Source: an uncultured Clostridia bacterium
GTDB taxonomy: Bacteria; Bacillota; Clostridia; TANB77; CAG-508
DNA length: 39,032 bases
Assembly (NCBI GenBank): GCA_944388765.1
Contig: CALXKA010000009.1
Coordinates: forward strand, 1-39,032
Reading direction: 5' to 3'
Shown: positions 20,153 through 29,011 of the stretch, piece after piece
Position numbering within the stretch: position 1 is the first letter of the stretch
Layout: every line of letters starts with the position of its first letter
Translations under genes and position numbers: made by a program
Notes under the pieces: generated by a model
The model's input: the letters and a program-made list of their open reading frames with translations, nothing else
What the model was told of the DNA's origin: nothing
Database searches by the model: none

Positions 20153-20175
20153 AGGCCTAAGGATTTTTTTGTGCG
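20139..20175. terminator. Terminator shared by mrnC and the small minus-strand gene
   Basis: Arms AATCCTAGACC and GGCCTAAGGATT pair with one mismatch and one bulge around TTTAAA, followed by seven T's on the plus strand. The stops of both convergent genes lie inside it. Confidence 0.75.
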
Positions 20176-20322
20176 TTCATATCCTTCAAGAGGACGAGCC
20201 TCTTTTTGTCCAGGATTGAACATTTCTTTTGGAGATTCTCTTAACTTAGCATATCGCCGAGATTCAATCTCCTCAAAAGAAGAGTTTACAGGTGTCTTTG
20301 AAAAAATTTTTTCGATTTTCAT
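20149..20322 (-). CDS. 57-residue basic protein with unusual codon use
   Basis: A short frame with a strong AGGAGGA site eight bases before its ATG and a good promoter upstream. The protein starts MKIEKIFSKTP and contains ESRRYAKLRESPKEMF and FNPGQKEARPLEGYER. Its codons differ sharply from the neighbours: four of six arginines use CGN, and TCT, CTT, CCT and GAG are frequent in a genome dominated by AGA and TTA. That suggests selection for expression or acquisition. No family is recognised. The coding call rests on the ribosome binding site, promoter, stop in a terminator and non-random composition. Confidence 0.65.
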   Translation of the reverse strand: MKIEKIFSKTPVNSSFEEIESRRYAKLRESPKEMFNPGQKEARPLEGYERTKKSLGL

Positions 20323-20356
20323 ATTGCATATCCTCCTATAAACATTTTATATATTA

Positions 20357-20385
20357 ATTATACTATACTTTTATGTAAAATTCAA
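20357..20385 (-). promoter_or_regulatory. Promoter of the small minus-strand gene
   Basis: Read on the minus strand: TTGAAT (20385-20380), a 17-base spacer, then TATAAT (20362-20357). The leader to the ATG is about 28 bases and contains the AGGAGGA site. Confidence 0.7.
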
Positions 20386-20477
20386 ATCAAGAAAAGTATA
20401 AGTATAAATATAAAGTGTAGAAAATATCAAAAAATTGTGATATATTAGTTAAAATAATATAATAAGAGGTGTAGAAT

Positions 20478-21314
20478 ATGAAGATAGCAATTATTTCTGA
20501 TATACATGGAAACCTAGAAGCATTAAAATCAACACTAAAAGATATTGAAAAGAAAAAAGTAGATAAGATATTTTGCTTGGGAGATATATTAGCAAAAGGG
20601 GTACATCCTAAAGAGTGTATAGATCTTATAAAAAAACATTGTGAAATAATTATACAAGGAAATTGCGATAGAAATTTTTCTGAAAAATATGAAAATATAG
20701 AGAGTTTACCAAGTATAGAACAAAAAAGAATAAAATGGAATCAGTCCTTGATAACAGAAGAAGATAGAAGATATTTATTAGAATTACCATTTTGCTATGA
20801 ATTTTATATGAGTGGAAGCTTAGTAAGAATTTTTCATGCAACACCTAAATATGATGATAAAGCAGTTATTAATCTTGATGATATCCAAACTAAATTAGAA
20901 ATGTTTTATCCTAGTAATAAAACTATATCTCATAATATAGCAGATGTTGTAATATATGGACATATACATCATCAATATATGGATAGATTATATAACAAAA
21001 CAATAATAAATGTAGGAAGTGTTGGCAATTCATATGACACTATAAGAAATCCTAAAAAAGATAGTAATGTAATGGAAGTAACAAAAAGTAACTATTTAAT
21101 AATAGAAGGAGAATATGGAAGTAAAGAATACAACTCAGAAATTTCATTTCAATTCATTAAAGTGCCATATGATATAGAAAAAGAATTAGAAGATGAAAAA
21201 CTAAATATAGAAAAAGAAGATTATAGATATGAACTAAAAAATGGAATGTATCGCAATATGAATAAAGTAAATAATGGTTTTAAAAATATGGGGATTGATA
21301 TAGATAAAATATAA
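20478..21314 (+). CDS. Calcineurin-like phosphoesterase
   Basis: A 278-residue metallophosphoesterase of the YfcE/MJ0936-like group. Motifs in order: SDIHGNLEAL (about 7-16), LGDILAKG, GNCDRN (Cys in the usual GNHD position), HATP and GHIHHQYM. A phosphodiesterase activity on nucleotides or nucleic-acid ends is likely but the substrate is unknown. The last 60 residues are a charged extension beyond the common domain. The start follows AGAGGTG. It is followed 17 bases later by the HD-domain gene, a likely operon. Confidence 0.88.
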   Translation: MKIAIISDIHGNLEALKSTLKDIEKKKVDKIFCLGDILAKGVHPKECIDLIKKHCEIIIQGNCDRNFSEKYENIESLPSIEQKRIKWNQSLITEEDRRYLLELPFCYEFYMSGSLVRIFHATPKYDDKAVINLDDIQTKLEMFYPSNKTISHNIADVVIYGHIHHQYMDRLYNKTIINVGSVGNSYDTIRNPKKDSNVMEVTKSNYLIIEGEYGSKEYNSEISFQFIKVPYDIEKELEDEKLNIEKEDYRYELKNGMYRNMNKVNNGFKNMGIDIDKI

Positions 21315-21331
21315 TCTAGGGGGAATAAAAA

Positions 21332-21952
21332 TTGAATAAAGATTTAGTCAATTATATAGAAAATGAAATTTTTCCATTGTATAGTAAAAATGAAGAAGGA
21401 CACGGACTAAAACATATAAATAAAGTAATAGAAAAAAGTTTAAAATTTGCTAAAAACTATGATGTTAATATAGATATGATATATACAATAGCAGCATATC
21501 ATGATTTAGGACATCATATAGATAGAAAAAGACATGAAATAATATCTGCACAGATATTTATGGAAGATAAAAATATGAAAAAATGGTTTTCAGATGAACA
21601 AAGGAAAATAATAAAAGAAGCAATAGAAGATCACAGAGCGTCTAGCAAAAGTAATCCAAGAAGTATATATGGTAAGATTATAAGTACAGCAGATAGAACA
21701 ATAATTAGTATTAATGATACTATACTAAGAACATATTCTTATGGAAAACGAAACTATAAAGGAATAACACAAGAAGAACAAATACAAAGAGTATATGAAC
21801 ATTTAAAAGATAAATATGGAGAAAAAGGATATGCAAAAATATATTTAGAAGATAAAGAATTTGATGAATCACTAAAAAAATTAAGAGAAGCTCTAAAAGA
21901 TAAAAAAGAATTTATTAAAAGAGTAAGAGAAGTAGTAGAAAAAGTAAAATAA
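21332..21952 (+). CDS. HD-domain phosphohydrolase
   Basis: A 206-residue HD-superfamily protein with GHGLKHINKV (first His), AAYHDLGHH (the HD pair), an EDHRAS segment and a further STADRT site, the normal set of metal ligands. Family members hydrolyse nucleotides or related phosphates; the substrate here is unknown. The start is TTG behind CTAGGGGGA. It lies between the phosphoesterase and the DUF1653 gene with short gaps. Confidence 0.85.
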   Translation: MNKDLVNYIENEIFPLYSKNEEGHGLKHINKVIEKSLKFAKNYDVNIDMIYTIAAYHDLGHHIDRKRHEIISAQIFMEDKNMKKWFSDEQRKIIKEAIEDHRASSKSNPRSIYGKIISTADRTIISINDTILRTYSYGKRNYKGITQEEQIQRVYEHLKDKYGEKGYAKIYLEDKEFDESLKKLREALKDKKEFIKRVREVVEKVK

Positions 21953-21971
21953 TAAAAGAAAGGAGTATAGT

Positions 21972-22214
21972 ATGGAAGAAATAAGAGAAGTGAAGGCAGG
22001 ACAAGTATATAAACATTTTAAAGGAACAATTCATAAAATAATTTGCATTGCGAAACATTCAGAAACAGGAGAGAACATGGTTGTTTATACACATGAAGAT
22101 ACTAATGAAATATGGGCAAGACCAATTAATATGTTCTTATCAGAAGTAGATCATAAAAAATATCCAGATATAAAACAAAGATATCGTTTTGAATTAATAA
22201 AAAATAAAGATTAA
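21972..22214 (+). CDS. DUF1653 family protein
   Basis: An 80-residue protein with the DUF1653 pattern: VKAGQVYKHFKG near the start, HSETGENMVVY, and IWARPINMFL followed by RFELI. The function of the family is unknown. The start follows AAAGGAG, and a strong terminator overlaps the stop, closing the phosphoesterase-HD-DUF1653 unit. Confidence 0.9.
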   Translation: MEEIREVKAGQVYKHFKGTIHKIICIAKHSETGENMVVYTHEDTNEIWARPINMFLSEVDHKKYPDIKQRYRFELIKNKD

Positions 22215-22239
22215 ACCTATTGAAAAATAGGTTTTTTTT
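22213..22239 (+). terminator. Rho-independent terminator before ylxM
   Basis: An eight-base stem (22213-22220 with 22227-22234), six-base loop and a long T-run. It overlaps the DUF1653 stop codon. Confidence 0.9.
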
Positions 22240-22248
22240 CAAAAATAC

Positions 22249-22277
22249 TTGACAAAAGAGAAAAAATAGTGTAAAGT
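22249..22277 (+). promoter_or_regulatory. Promoter of the ylxM-ffh-ribosomal operon
   Basis: TTGACA (22249-22254), a 17-base spacer and TAAAGT (22272-22277). It follows a terminator directly and is the first promoter of the operon. Confidence 0.75.
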
Positions 22278-22311
22278 ATATTAGCATTACAAAAAGAAAA
22301 GAGGTAGTCAA

Positions 22312-22659
22312 ATGGAGAAAAACGTAAAGTTAAGTATTTTATGCCAGTTATATGGAAAATTACTAACTAAAAAACAATATGAATTTCTAAATGACTACTA
22401 TAACAATGATTTGTCTTTATCAGAAATAGCTGAAAATAATGGAATAACAAGACAAGCTGTTAGAGACAATATAAAGAAAGGGGAGAAAAAACTTTTCGAA
22501 TACGAAGAAAAGCTATTATTTATGAAAAGGACGTTAAACAATGAAAAGAAAATTCAAAAAGTTTTAGCCGAATTAACTAAAATACAAAATGATTACTCAG
22601 ATAACCAAATAGCAAGTGTTTTAGAAAACATAAAAAAAGAATTAAATTATTTAATTTAA
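22312..22659 (+). CDS. ylxM: YlxM family helix-turn-helix protein
   Basis: A 115-residue protein related to sigma-factor region 4, with a helix-turn-helix in LSLSEIAENNGITRQAVRDN (about 39-58). YlxM proteins occur next to ffh and interact with the signal-recognition particle in streptococci. The start follows AGAGGTAG. It heads the operon and lies 42 bases before ffh. Confidence 0.93.
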   Translation: MEKNVKLSILCQLYGKLLTKKQYEFLNDYYNNDLSLSEIAENNGITRQAVRDNIKKGEKKLFEYEEKLLFMKRTLNNEKKIQKVLAELTKIQNDYSDNQIASVLENIKKELNYLI

Positions 22660-22701
22660 TTAACACATTAGAAAAATAAAAAAGAATGGGAGTTGTTGAA
22701 T

Positions 22702-24055
22702 ATGGCTTTTGAAGGATTATCTTCTAGATTACAAGAAATAACAAGAAAAATTAGAGGAAAAGCAAGAATAACAGAATCAGATTTAAAAGAAATGTTAAGA
22801 GAGGTTAAACTTGCACTTTTAGAAGCTGACGTAAACTATAAAATCGTAAAAGAATTTATATCAACAATTCAAGAAAAAGCACTTGGTCAAGATGTATTGA
22901 AATCATTAACACCAGGACAACAAGTAGTAAAAATAGTTAAAGATGAATTAGTAGAATTACTTGGAGGGACAGAAAGTAAAATAAACTTTACACCAAATCC
23001 ACCAACAATAATAATGCTAGTAGGATTGCAAGGTTCTGGTAAAACAACAACAGCAGGAAAACTTGCAAATATTCTTAGAAAACAAGGCAAAAAACCTTTA
23101 CTAGTTGCATGTGATATATATAGACCAGCAGCCATCAAACAATTACAAGTAGTGGGAGCACAGCTAAACATACCAGTATTTGCAAATGAAACATCAAAAG
23201 ATGTTGTACATATTGCAAGACAAGCAATGTCTGTTGCAATATCTAAATTAAATGATGTAGTAATTTTGGATACAGCAGGTCGTTTGCATATAGATGAAGA
23301 TTTGATGAACGAATTAAAAAATTTAAAAGCAAATATTAAACCACATGAAATATTACTTGTAGTAGATAGTATGACAGGTCAAGATGCTGTAAATGTTGCA
23401 GAAAAATTTAATGAAGCACTTGGAATTGATGGAATTGTTTTAACAAAACTAGATGGAGATACTCGTGGTGGAGCTGCATTATCTGTAAAAAAAGTAACAG
23501 GAAGACCAATAAAATTTGCAGCAACAGGAGAAAAGTTAAGTGATATTGAGGTTTTTCATCCAGATAGAATGGCTCAAAGAATTTTAGGTATGGGAGATAT
23601 TTTATCTGTAATCGAGAAAGCAGAAGAAGCATTTGATGCAGAACAAGCAGAAAAACTGGAAAAACAATTAAGGAAAAAAGAATTAGACTTAGATGATTAT
23701 CTAGCACAATTAAGACAAGTAAAAAAAATGGGTTCGTTTTCTTCATTATTAAAAATGATACCAGGAATGAATCAAATAAAAGATTTAAAAGTTGATGATA
23801 AAGAATTCACAAAAATAGAAGCAATTATTTGTTCTATGACAAAAGAAGAAAAAAAAGATACAAAACTTCTAAATGCAAGTCGCAGACAAAGAATTGCTAA
23901 ACGGAAGCGGAACATCAGTACAAGATATTAATAAATTCATAAAATCTTTTGAAATGACTCAAAAAATGATGAAACAAATGAAAAACAACAAAGGTGGAAT
24001 GAAAAAATTAATGAACAATCTTGATGTAAATGCTTTAAAAAATTTTAAATTTTAA
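22702..24055 (+). CDS. ffh: Signal recognition particle protein Ffh, frameshifted near the 3' end
   Basis: SRP GTPase that binds signal sequences and 4.5S/6S RNA and targets nascent proteins to the membrane. It shows the NG-domain G1 GLQGSGKTTTAGKLA, DTAGR, TKLDGD and an M domain. ATG 22702 fits the MAFEGLSSRL start with GGGAG upstream. The frame breaks at 23899-23901, where one extra A gives AAACGG; removing it restores ASRRQRIANGSGTSVQDIN and the methionine-rich ending (KMMKQMKNN). Uninterrupted, the first frame stops at 23931. Corrected length is 450 residues, normal for the family. As the gene is essential, a sequence error is most likely. Confidence 0.93.
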
Positions 24056-24139
24056 TTAAGTTATTAAATTTTTAAATTTATATATAATCAAGGAGATTTA
24101 AGAAACAATTCTTAATCTTAGTTTCAGGAGGTGAAATAC

Positions 24140-24373
24140 ATGGTAAAAATCAGATTACAAAGACAAGGAAAGAAAAAAGCTCCATTTTATCATATAGTTG
24201 TAGCAGATTCTAGAAGCCCAAGAAATGGTAAAATAATTGAGCAATTAGGAACATATGATCCTATGACAAATCCAGCAACAGTTATTCTAGACAATGAAAA
24301 AGTTGAAAAATGGATAAAAAATGGTGCAAAACCAACAGATAGTGTAAAAGCTTTAATCGAAAAAAACAAATAA
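24140..24373 (+). CDS. rpsP: 30S ribosomal protein bS16
   Basis: A 77-residue small-subunit protein. The [20 protein letters not shown] start, DSRSPRNGK and LGTYDP are diagnostic. I use ATG 24140; a GTG at 24131 is part of the CAGGAGGTG ribosome binding site and not a start. It follows ffh and precedes khpA, as in most Bacillota. Confidence 0.97.
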   Translation: MVKIRLQRQGKKKAPFYHIVVADSRSPRNGKIIEQLGTYDPMTNPATVILDNEKVEKWIKNGAKPTDSVKALIEKNK

Positions 24374-24406
24374 TTATATTAATTTATATAAATTGGAGGA
24401 ATTTCG

Positions 24407-24640
24407 ATGAAAGAAATATTGCAAACAATTATTTTAAATTTAGTAGACAACAAGGAAGCAGTAGAAATTAAAGAAATAAATAATAATGAAAAATCTATTA
24501 CATTTGAAGTAAAAGTTGCAGAGAGTGATATGGGAAAGATTATTGGAAGACAAGGTAGACTTGCAAAATCAATTCGTACTGTCATGAAATCTGTAGCAGG
24601 TAAGGAACAAAAAAGAGTTTCAGTTGAATTTATTGGATAA
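24407..24640 (+). CDS. khpA: RNA-binding KH protein KhpA
   Basis: A 77-residue KH-domain protein, the KhpA/YlqC family that pairs with KhpB and affects cell division and length in streptococci. The GKIIGRQGRLAKSIR loop is the RNA-binding GxxG. The start follows TGGAGGA. It lies between rpsP and rimM. Confidence 0.95.
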   Translation: MKEILQTIILNLVDNKEAVEIKEINNNEKSITFEVKVAESDMGKIIGRQGRLAKSIRTVMKSVAGKEQKRVSVEFIG

Positions 24641-24658
24641 TTTAGATTGGAGCAAAAA

Positions 24659-25165
24659 ATGACAAAATATTTAGAAATTGGTCAAATAGTTAATACATTT
24701 GGAATAAAAGGTATGGTAAAAATAAAACCATTTACAGATGATATTAATAGATTTGACAAATTAGAAAAAGTATATATCAAAAATAAAGAAGGAAAAAAAG
24801 AATATCAAATACAAGAAGTAAAATATCATAAAAATATGGTATTAATGAAACTAGAAGGAGTAGATACACTAGAACAAGCAGAAATCTTACGCCAAAGCTA
24901 TTTATTAGTAAATAGAGAAGATGAAGAACCATTAGAAGAAGGTGTATATTACATAGTAGATTTAATAGGATTAGAAGTCTATACAGACGAAAATATATTT
25001 TTAGGAAAAGTTGATGATATCTTTAATACAGGTAGTAATGATATATATGTAGTAAAAGATGGAAAAGGAAAACAAATACTTTTGCCAGGAATTCCAGATG
25101 TATTAAAAAATGTGGATTTGGAAAAAGGTAAAATAACAGTCCATCTTATACCAGGTTTAATGTAA
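24659..25165 (+). CDS. rimM: 16S rRNA processing protein RimM
   Basis: Assists maturation of the 30S head and binds uS19. The N-terminal barrel contains [16 protein letters not shown] and the C-terminal PRC-barrel contains [12 protein letters not shown] and [10 protein letters not shown] use ATG 24659 behind TTGGAG, giving 168 residues; the TTG at 24647 is part of that site. It precedes trmD by 13 bases. Confidence 0.95.
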   Translation: MTKYLEIGQIVNTFGIKGMVKIKPFTDDINRFDKLEKVYIKNKEGKKEYQIQEVKYHKNMVLMKLEGVDTLEQAEILRQSYLLVNREDEEPLEEGVYYIVDLIGLEVYTDENIFLGKVDDIFNTGSNDIYVVKDGKGKQILLPGIPDVLKNVDLEKGKITVHLIPGLM

Positions 25166-25178
25166 TCAAGGAGGAAAA

Positions 25179-25850
25179 ATGAAATTTGATGTTTTAACAC
25201 TTTTTCCTGAAATGTTTGAAGCAGTAAAACAAAGTATTTTAGGGAAAGCGATTGAAAAAGAACTGATAAAAATCAATTTAGTAAATATTAGAGATTTTTC
25301 AAAAGACAAACATAAAAAAGTAGATGATACTCCTTATGGTGGTGGAGCTGGAATGGTAATTAGACCAGATGTAGTATATGATGCATATAAATCAGTTTAT
25401 GAAGAAGATGCAAAAGTAATATATTTAACTCCACAAGGAAAAACATTAGACCAAAAAAAAGTCGAAGATTTAAGTAAAGAAAAACATTTAATACTTCTTT
25501 GTGGTCATTATGAAGGAATAGACCAAAGAATTATTGATAAAATAGTTGATGAAGAAATTTCAATAGGTGATTATATATTAACAGGAGGAGAGATACCAGC
25601 AATGGTATTGATTGATAGCGTTAGTAGATATGTAGAAGGAGTTTTAAGTCAAGAATCAATAAAAGAAGAAAGTTTTTCAAATAATTTGCTTGAATATCCA
25701 CAATATACAAGACCAGAAGTATTTGAAGGTGAAAAAGTTCCAGAAATATTACTATCAGGTCATCATGAAAATATTGAAAATTGGAGAAAAGAGCAATCAT
25801 TAAAAATAACGAAACAAAAAAGACCAGATTTATTAGAAAATAAAATTTAG
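25179..25850 (+). CDS. trmD: tRNA (guanine-37-N1)-methyltransferase TrmD
   Basis: SPOUT methyltransferase making m1G37 in tRNAs, which prevents frameshifting. Motifs are [37 protein letters not shown] and the knot [13 protein letters not shown]. The 223-residue length is normal for Bacillota. The start follows AAGGAGG. It is co-transcribed with rimM and rplS. Confidence 0.97.
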   Translation: MKFDVLTLFPEMFEAVKQSILGKAIEKELIKINLVNIRDFSKDKHKKVDDTPYGGGAGMVIRPDVVYDAYKSVYEEDAKVIYLTPQGKTLDQKKVEDLSKEKHLILLCGHYEGIDQRIIDKIVDEEISIGDYILTGGEIPAMVLIDSVSRYVEGVLSQESIKEESFSNNLLEYPQYTRPEVFEGEKVPEILLSGHHENIENWRKEQSLKITKQKRPDLLENKI

Positions 25851-25871
25851 AAAGAAGGAGGAAATTCTAAA

Positions 25872-26414
25872 ATGGATATTATAAAATCAATTGAACATGA
25901 ACAATTGAAAAATAAAATACCAGAATTAAAAGTTGGTAATACAGTAAGAGTACACGTAAGAATAAAAGAAGGAAACAAAGAAAGAATCCAAGTATTTGAA
26001 GGAATTATAATAAAAGTACAAGGTGGAGGAGTAAACCAAACATTTACAGTTAGAAAAATTTCTTATGGTGTAGGTGTTGAAAAAACATTTTTAGTTCATT
26101 CACCATTAGTAGAAAAAGTAGAATTAGTAAGAGTAGGTAAAGCAAGAAGAGCTAAATTATTCTATTTAAGAGATAGAGTAGGTAAAGCAGCTAAAACTAA
26201 GGAACAAATTGGTGCAAGAATTGAAGATAGAGAAATTATTGTTAAAGAAGACATAGAAGAACCAGTTGAAGAAACAACAGATGTAGCAGAAGCGCCAGAA
26301 GAAGCACCAGCTATTGAAACTGAAAATGTAGAAGTTCAAGAAACTGTTGATACAGTATCAGAAGAACCAGTTGAAGAAGTTAAAGAAAAAGAAGAAGATA
26401 AAAAAGCTGAGTAA
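25872..26414 (+). CDS. rplS: 50S ribosomal protein bL19 with long acidic tail
   Basis: The first about 115 residues are standard bL19 ([54 protein letters not shown]). A tail of about 60 residues rich in Glu, Val, Pro, Ala and Thr follows; ordinary bL19 ends near 115. The tail stays in frame and ends at a terminator, so it is part of the gene and not a fusion artefact. Such acidic extensions are sometimes seen in Clostridia; their role is not known to me. The start follows AAGGAGG. Confidence 0.95.
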   Translation: MDIIKSIEHEQLKNKIPELKVGNTVRVHVRIKEGNKERIQVFEGIIIKVQGGGVNQTFTVRKISYGVGVEKTFLVHSPLVEKVELVRVGKARRAKLFYLRDRVGKAAKTKEQIGARIEDREIIVKEDIEEPVEETTDVAEAPEEAPAIETENVEVQETVDTVSEEPVEEVKEKEEDKKAE

Positions 26415-26428
26415 TTGTAAAAAATGAA

Positions 26429-26465
26429 AAATGTCCCCATGTATAATTGGGGGCATTTATGTTTG
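26429..26465 (+). terminator. Hairpin after rplS
   Basis: Arms 26429-26438 and 26449-26458 pair over ten bases with one G-U pair. The following TTTATGTTT is only a weak T-run. It ends the ribosomal operon against the convergent dapB. Confidence 0.65.
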
Positions 26466-26506
26466 AAATATTAAGTTCTATAATAAATGTTTTTAATTGC
26501 TTAAAT

Positions 26507-27262
26507 CTAATTATTATTTGCCATGTCCTCCATACTATATATACCAGGACTTTGTTTTACAATAAATTCAGCAGCTTTTAAGCTACCTTCTGCAAATACA
26601 TTTCTAGAATAGCTAGTATGTTTTATTTCAAAAGTTTCAAAATCTCCAATAAATTGAACTGTATGTTCTCCAACTATGTTTCCACCACGAATAGAGGACA
26701 TACCAATTTCATTTTTCTCTCTTTTTTCATGTTTATCATGTCTATTATATTCACAATGCATTATATTCCCAAGAGACTCATTAATAGTATCAGCTAACAT
26801 TTGTGCAGTACCACTTGGGCTATCGATTTTTCTATTATGATGAGATTCTATTATTTCAATATCTGTTCCTTTCATTAAAGGTGCGAGCCAAGAAACTAAC
26901 TTTTTCATAATCATAATATCAAAAGACATATTTGCTGATTTAAATATAGGGATATTTTTACTATATTCTTTTATTTTGTCTTCTTGTTCCTTAGTAAATC
27001 CTGTTGTCGCAATTACAATCGGAACATTATTTTTATTTGCATATTCTAATATATTTAAAGTTGCAATAGGAATAGAAAAATCAATTATAACATCAGGTTT
27101 TTCTTTAATATCTTCTATTTTATTATAAACAGGAAAAGCGAATTCACCAGTCACGAATTTATCAAAACCAGCTTTTATAACTAAATTTTCATTTTGTTCA
27201 ATTAAATCACAAACAACTTGTCCCATTTTTCCATTACAACCATTTACTAAAACTTCTAACAT
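26507..27262 (-). CDS. dapB: 4-hydroxy-tetrahydrodipicolinate reductase DapB
   Basis: Second step of the diaminopimelate/lysine branch: NAD(P)H-dependent reduction of the DapA product. The N-terminal Rossmann motif is VNGCNGKMGQVV, and the substrate motif ESHHNRKIDSPSGTA carries the catalytic His pair and Lys. The 251-residue length is normal. It is downstream of dapA on the same strand, separated by 113 bases with a hairpin. Confidence 0.96.
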   Translation of the reverse strand: MLEVLVNGCNGKMGQVVCDLIEQNENLVIKAGFDKFVTGEFAFPVYNKIEDIKEKPDVIIDFSIPIATLNILEYANKNNVPIVIATTGFTKEQEDKIKEYSKNIPIFKSANMSFDIMIMKKLVSWLAPLMKGTDIEIIESHHNRKIDSPSGTAQMLADTINESLGNIMHCEYNRHDKHEKREKNEIGMSSIRGGNIVGEHTVQFIGDFETFEIKHTSYSRNVFAEGSLKAAEFIVKQSPGIYSMEDMANNN

Positions 27263-27319
27263 AATTAAATCCTTTCTAAGACATTTATATATGTCTTCAT
27301 ATAAAATATATAATAGATA

Positions 27320-27360
27320 TATACTATTTTAATTTATATTGTATAAACTAAAATAGTATA
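27320..27360 (-). promoter_or_regulatory. Inverted repeat between dapA and dapB
   Basis: A 12-base perfect inverted repeat (27320-27331 with 27349-27360) with a 17-base AT loop. There is no clear T-run on either strand, so it may be a weak terminator, a processing hairpin or an operator. Confidence 0.45.
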
Positions 27361-27375
27361 ATTATAATAAATTAA

Positions 27376-28254
27376 TTAGTTCAAATTATTTAATTCCCTT
27401 TTCAAGACTTCTAATTTTTCTTCTGTCATTGGAGTAAGAGGTAATCTAGGAATACCAAAATTATATCCTTGAAGATTTAAAGCAGCTTTTACAGGAATAG
27501 GATTAACTTCTGAAAATAAAGCTTTTATTAAAGGTAAAGCTCTTAATTGCATTTCAGTTGCCTTTTTTATATTACCATCAAAAAAGTTTTGAACAATATT
27601 ATGAGTATATTCAGGTTTTACATTAGATAATACTGAAATAACACCTAATCCACCAAGTGATAAAACAGGTAACACCTGATCATCATTTCCAGAGTAGATA
27701 TGTAAATTTTCTCCGCAAAGGTGAGCAATTTCTGCTACTTGTGAAAGATTTCCACTAGCTTCTTTTATAGCTACAATATTATCAATTTTTGAAAGTTCTA
27801 AACAAGTTTTAGGCTCAATGTTAACACCTGTTCTGCTTTGAACACTATATAAAATGATTGGTAAAGAGACACTCTTAGCAATTGCTTTATAATGTTCAAT
27901 TAAACCTGTTTGAGTACATTTGTTATAATAAGGAGTTACAATTAAAAGTCCATCTACTCCTAAACTTTCTGCAAGTTTTGAATTTTCAATTACTTGTTTT
28001 GTATTATTTCCACCAGTACCAGCAATAATTGGAACTCTTCCATTTGAAGTTTTTACTGCACATTCAATTGCAAGTTTTTTCTCTTCTTTTGTCATAGTAG
28101 AAGATTCACCAGTTGTACCACATACAATTATTGAATCTACTTTGTTATGAATTTGATCTTCAATAAGTTTTTCAAACTCTTTAACATTTACACCATTTTC
28201 ATCAAAGGGTGTACTAATAGCCGTTCCACAGCCTTTAAATAAGATTTTTTTCAT
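27376..28254 (-). CDS. dapA: 4-hydroxy-tetrahydrodipicolinate synthase DapA
   Basis: Condenses pyruvate with aspartate semialdehyde, the first committed step to diaminopimelate and lysine. Visible motifs are CGTTGESSTMT, the Tyr-containing LYSVQSRTG and the Schiff-base lysine in VAIKEASGN. At 292 residues it has the normal length. The start follows AGGAAGTG. The leader shows no lysine riboswitch, only a palindrome. Confidence 0.97.
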   Translation of the reverse strand: MKKILFKGCGTAISTPFDENGVNVKEFEKLIEDQIHNKVDSIIVCGTTGESSTMTKEEKKLAIECAVKTSNGRVPIIAGTGGNNTKQVIENSKLAESLGVDGLLIVTPYYNKCTQTGLIEHYKAIAKSVSLPIILYSVQSRTGVNIEPKTCLELSKIDNIVAIKEASGNLSQVAEIAHLCGENLHIYSGNDDQVLPVLSLGGLGVISVLSNVKPEYTHNIVQNFFDGNIKKATEMQLRALPLIKALFSEVNPIPVKAALNLQGYNFGIPRLPLTPMTEEKLEVLKRELNNLN

Positions 28255-28280
28255 AAAATCACTTCCTAAAAGTGTATAGC

Positions 28281-28306
28281 AAGAAAGATGTAATTACATT
28301 TTTCTT
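28281..28306. promoter_or_regulatory. Palindrome in the dapA leader
   Basis: The 12-base palindrome ATGTAATTACAT (28288-28299) is flanked by AAGAAA and TTTCTT, giving a near-symmetric 26-base site 27 bases upstream of the dapA start codon. It could be a repressor operator or leader hairpin. Confidence 0.4.
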
Positions 28307-28372
28307 TATGTTCTGATTATATTACAAAAATAAAAAAAAAGAAATAAAAAGTAAATTTTTTTTAAAAAAGTA

Positions 28373-28401
28373 TTGACAAAGATAAAAATAAAATATAAAA
28401 T
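28373..28401 (+). promoter_or_regulatory. Promoter of the SprT/YgjP-like gene
   Basis: TTGACA (28373-28378), 17-base spacer and TAAAAT (28396-28401), divergent from dapA. The leader to ATG 28472 is about 65 bases. Confidence 0.75.
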
Positions 28402-28471
28402 AAGAACAACAAAAGCGAACAAGAATTCGAAAAACAAATATTTGAACAAACAACGATAAGGAGTGATAAAT

Positions 28472-28993
28472 ATGAACATAGTAAAAAAACAAGTAAATCT
28501 AAAAAGAAATATAAAAAGCAAACTAGAAAGACATCCTGTACCAATACTTGGGAAAGATTATAGAGTAAAAATAATATATAAAAATACAAAGATAATTGAA
28601 TTAGATGTTGATGGTAAAAATATAATAATATCACTTCCTAATCAGTATAAAAAAGTTGAAAATACAAATGTATTAGATTTAGCAATAGATAAAATGTATG
28701 AACAAATAGCAAAGGTAGAAATTGAAAGAGCTATGGAAAAAACAAGGATAATGTTAGGGTTTGCACCAGAAGAATATGAAATAGAGAAGATAAAATCATT
28801 AGGAAAATGTGAAAATGGAAAAATAACAATTCATCCAGAAATAGTAAAATACAGAAGAGAGATTATTGATTATATAGTACTACATCAATATTGCCATCTA
28901 AAATATAAAACTCATTCAAAGTCTTTTTATAAATTACTAGAAAAATATGAACCAAATTATAAAAGATGTGAAGAAGAATTATTAAATATATAA
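28472..28993 (+). CDS. SprT/YgjP (DUF45)-like metallopeptidase homologue with altered zinc motif
   Basis: The 173-residue protein has the YgjP-like layout: an N-terminal strand-rich region, an internal helix and the C-terminal IDYIVLHQYCHLKYKTHSKSF. The family's zinc motif is HELCH with a downstream His; here it is HQYCH (138-142) with His149. The catalytic Glu is Gln, so zinc binding may persist but proteolysis is doubtful. I use ATG 28472 behind AAGGAGTG, not the GTG at 28463. It has its own promoter and a strong terminator. Confidence 0.82.
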   Translation: MNIVKKQVNLKRNIKSKLERHPVPILGKDYRVKIIYKNTKIIELDVDGKNIIISLPNQYKKVENTNVLDLAIDKMYEQIAKVEIERAMEKTRIMLGFAPEEYEIEKIKSLGKCENGKITIHPEIVKYRREIIDYIVLHQYCHLKYKTHSKSFYKLLEKYEPNYKRCEEELLNI

Positions 28994-29011
28994 AAAGGAT
29001 ATTTTATATAG

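Noticed and set aside
20435..20463. TTGTGA with TATAAT at 17 bases as promoter of the phosphoesterase gene
   Set aside because: Transcription would start near 20470, inside or after the ribosome binding site at 20465-20471, leaving almost no leader.
23899..23902. Programmed frameshift in ffh
   Set aside because: No known slippery heptamer or stimulatory stop, and the same kind of one-base insertion occurs in rbgA; sequence error is simpler.
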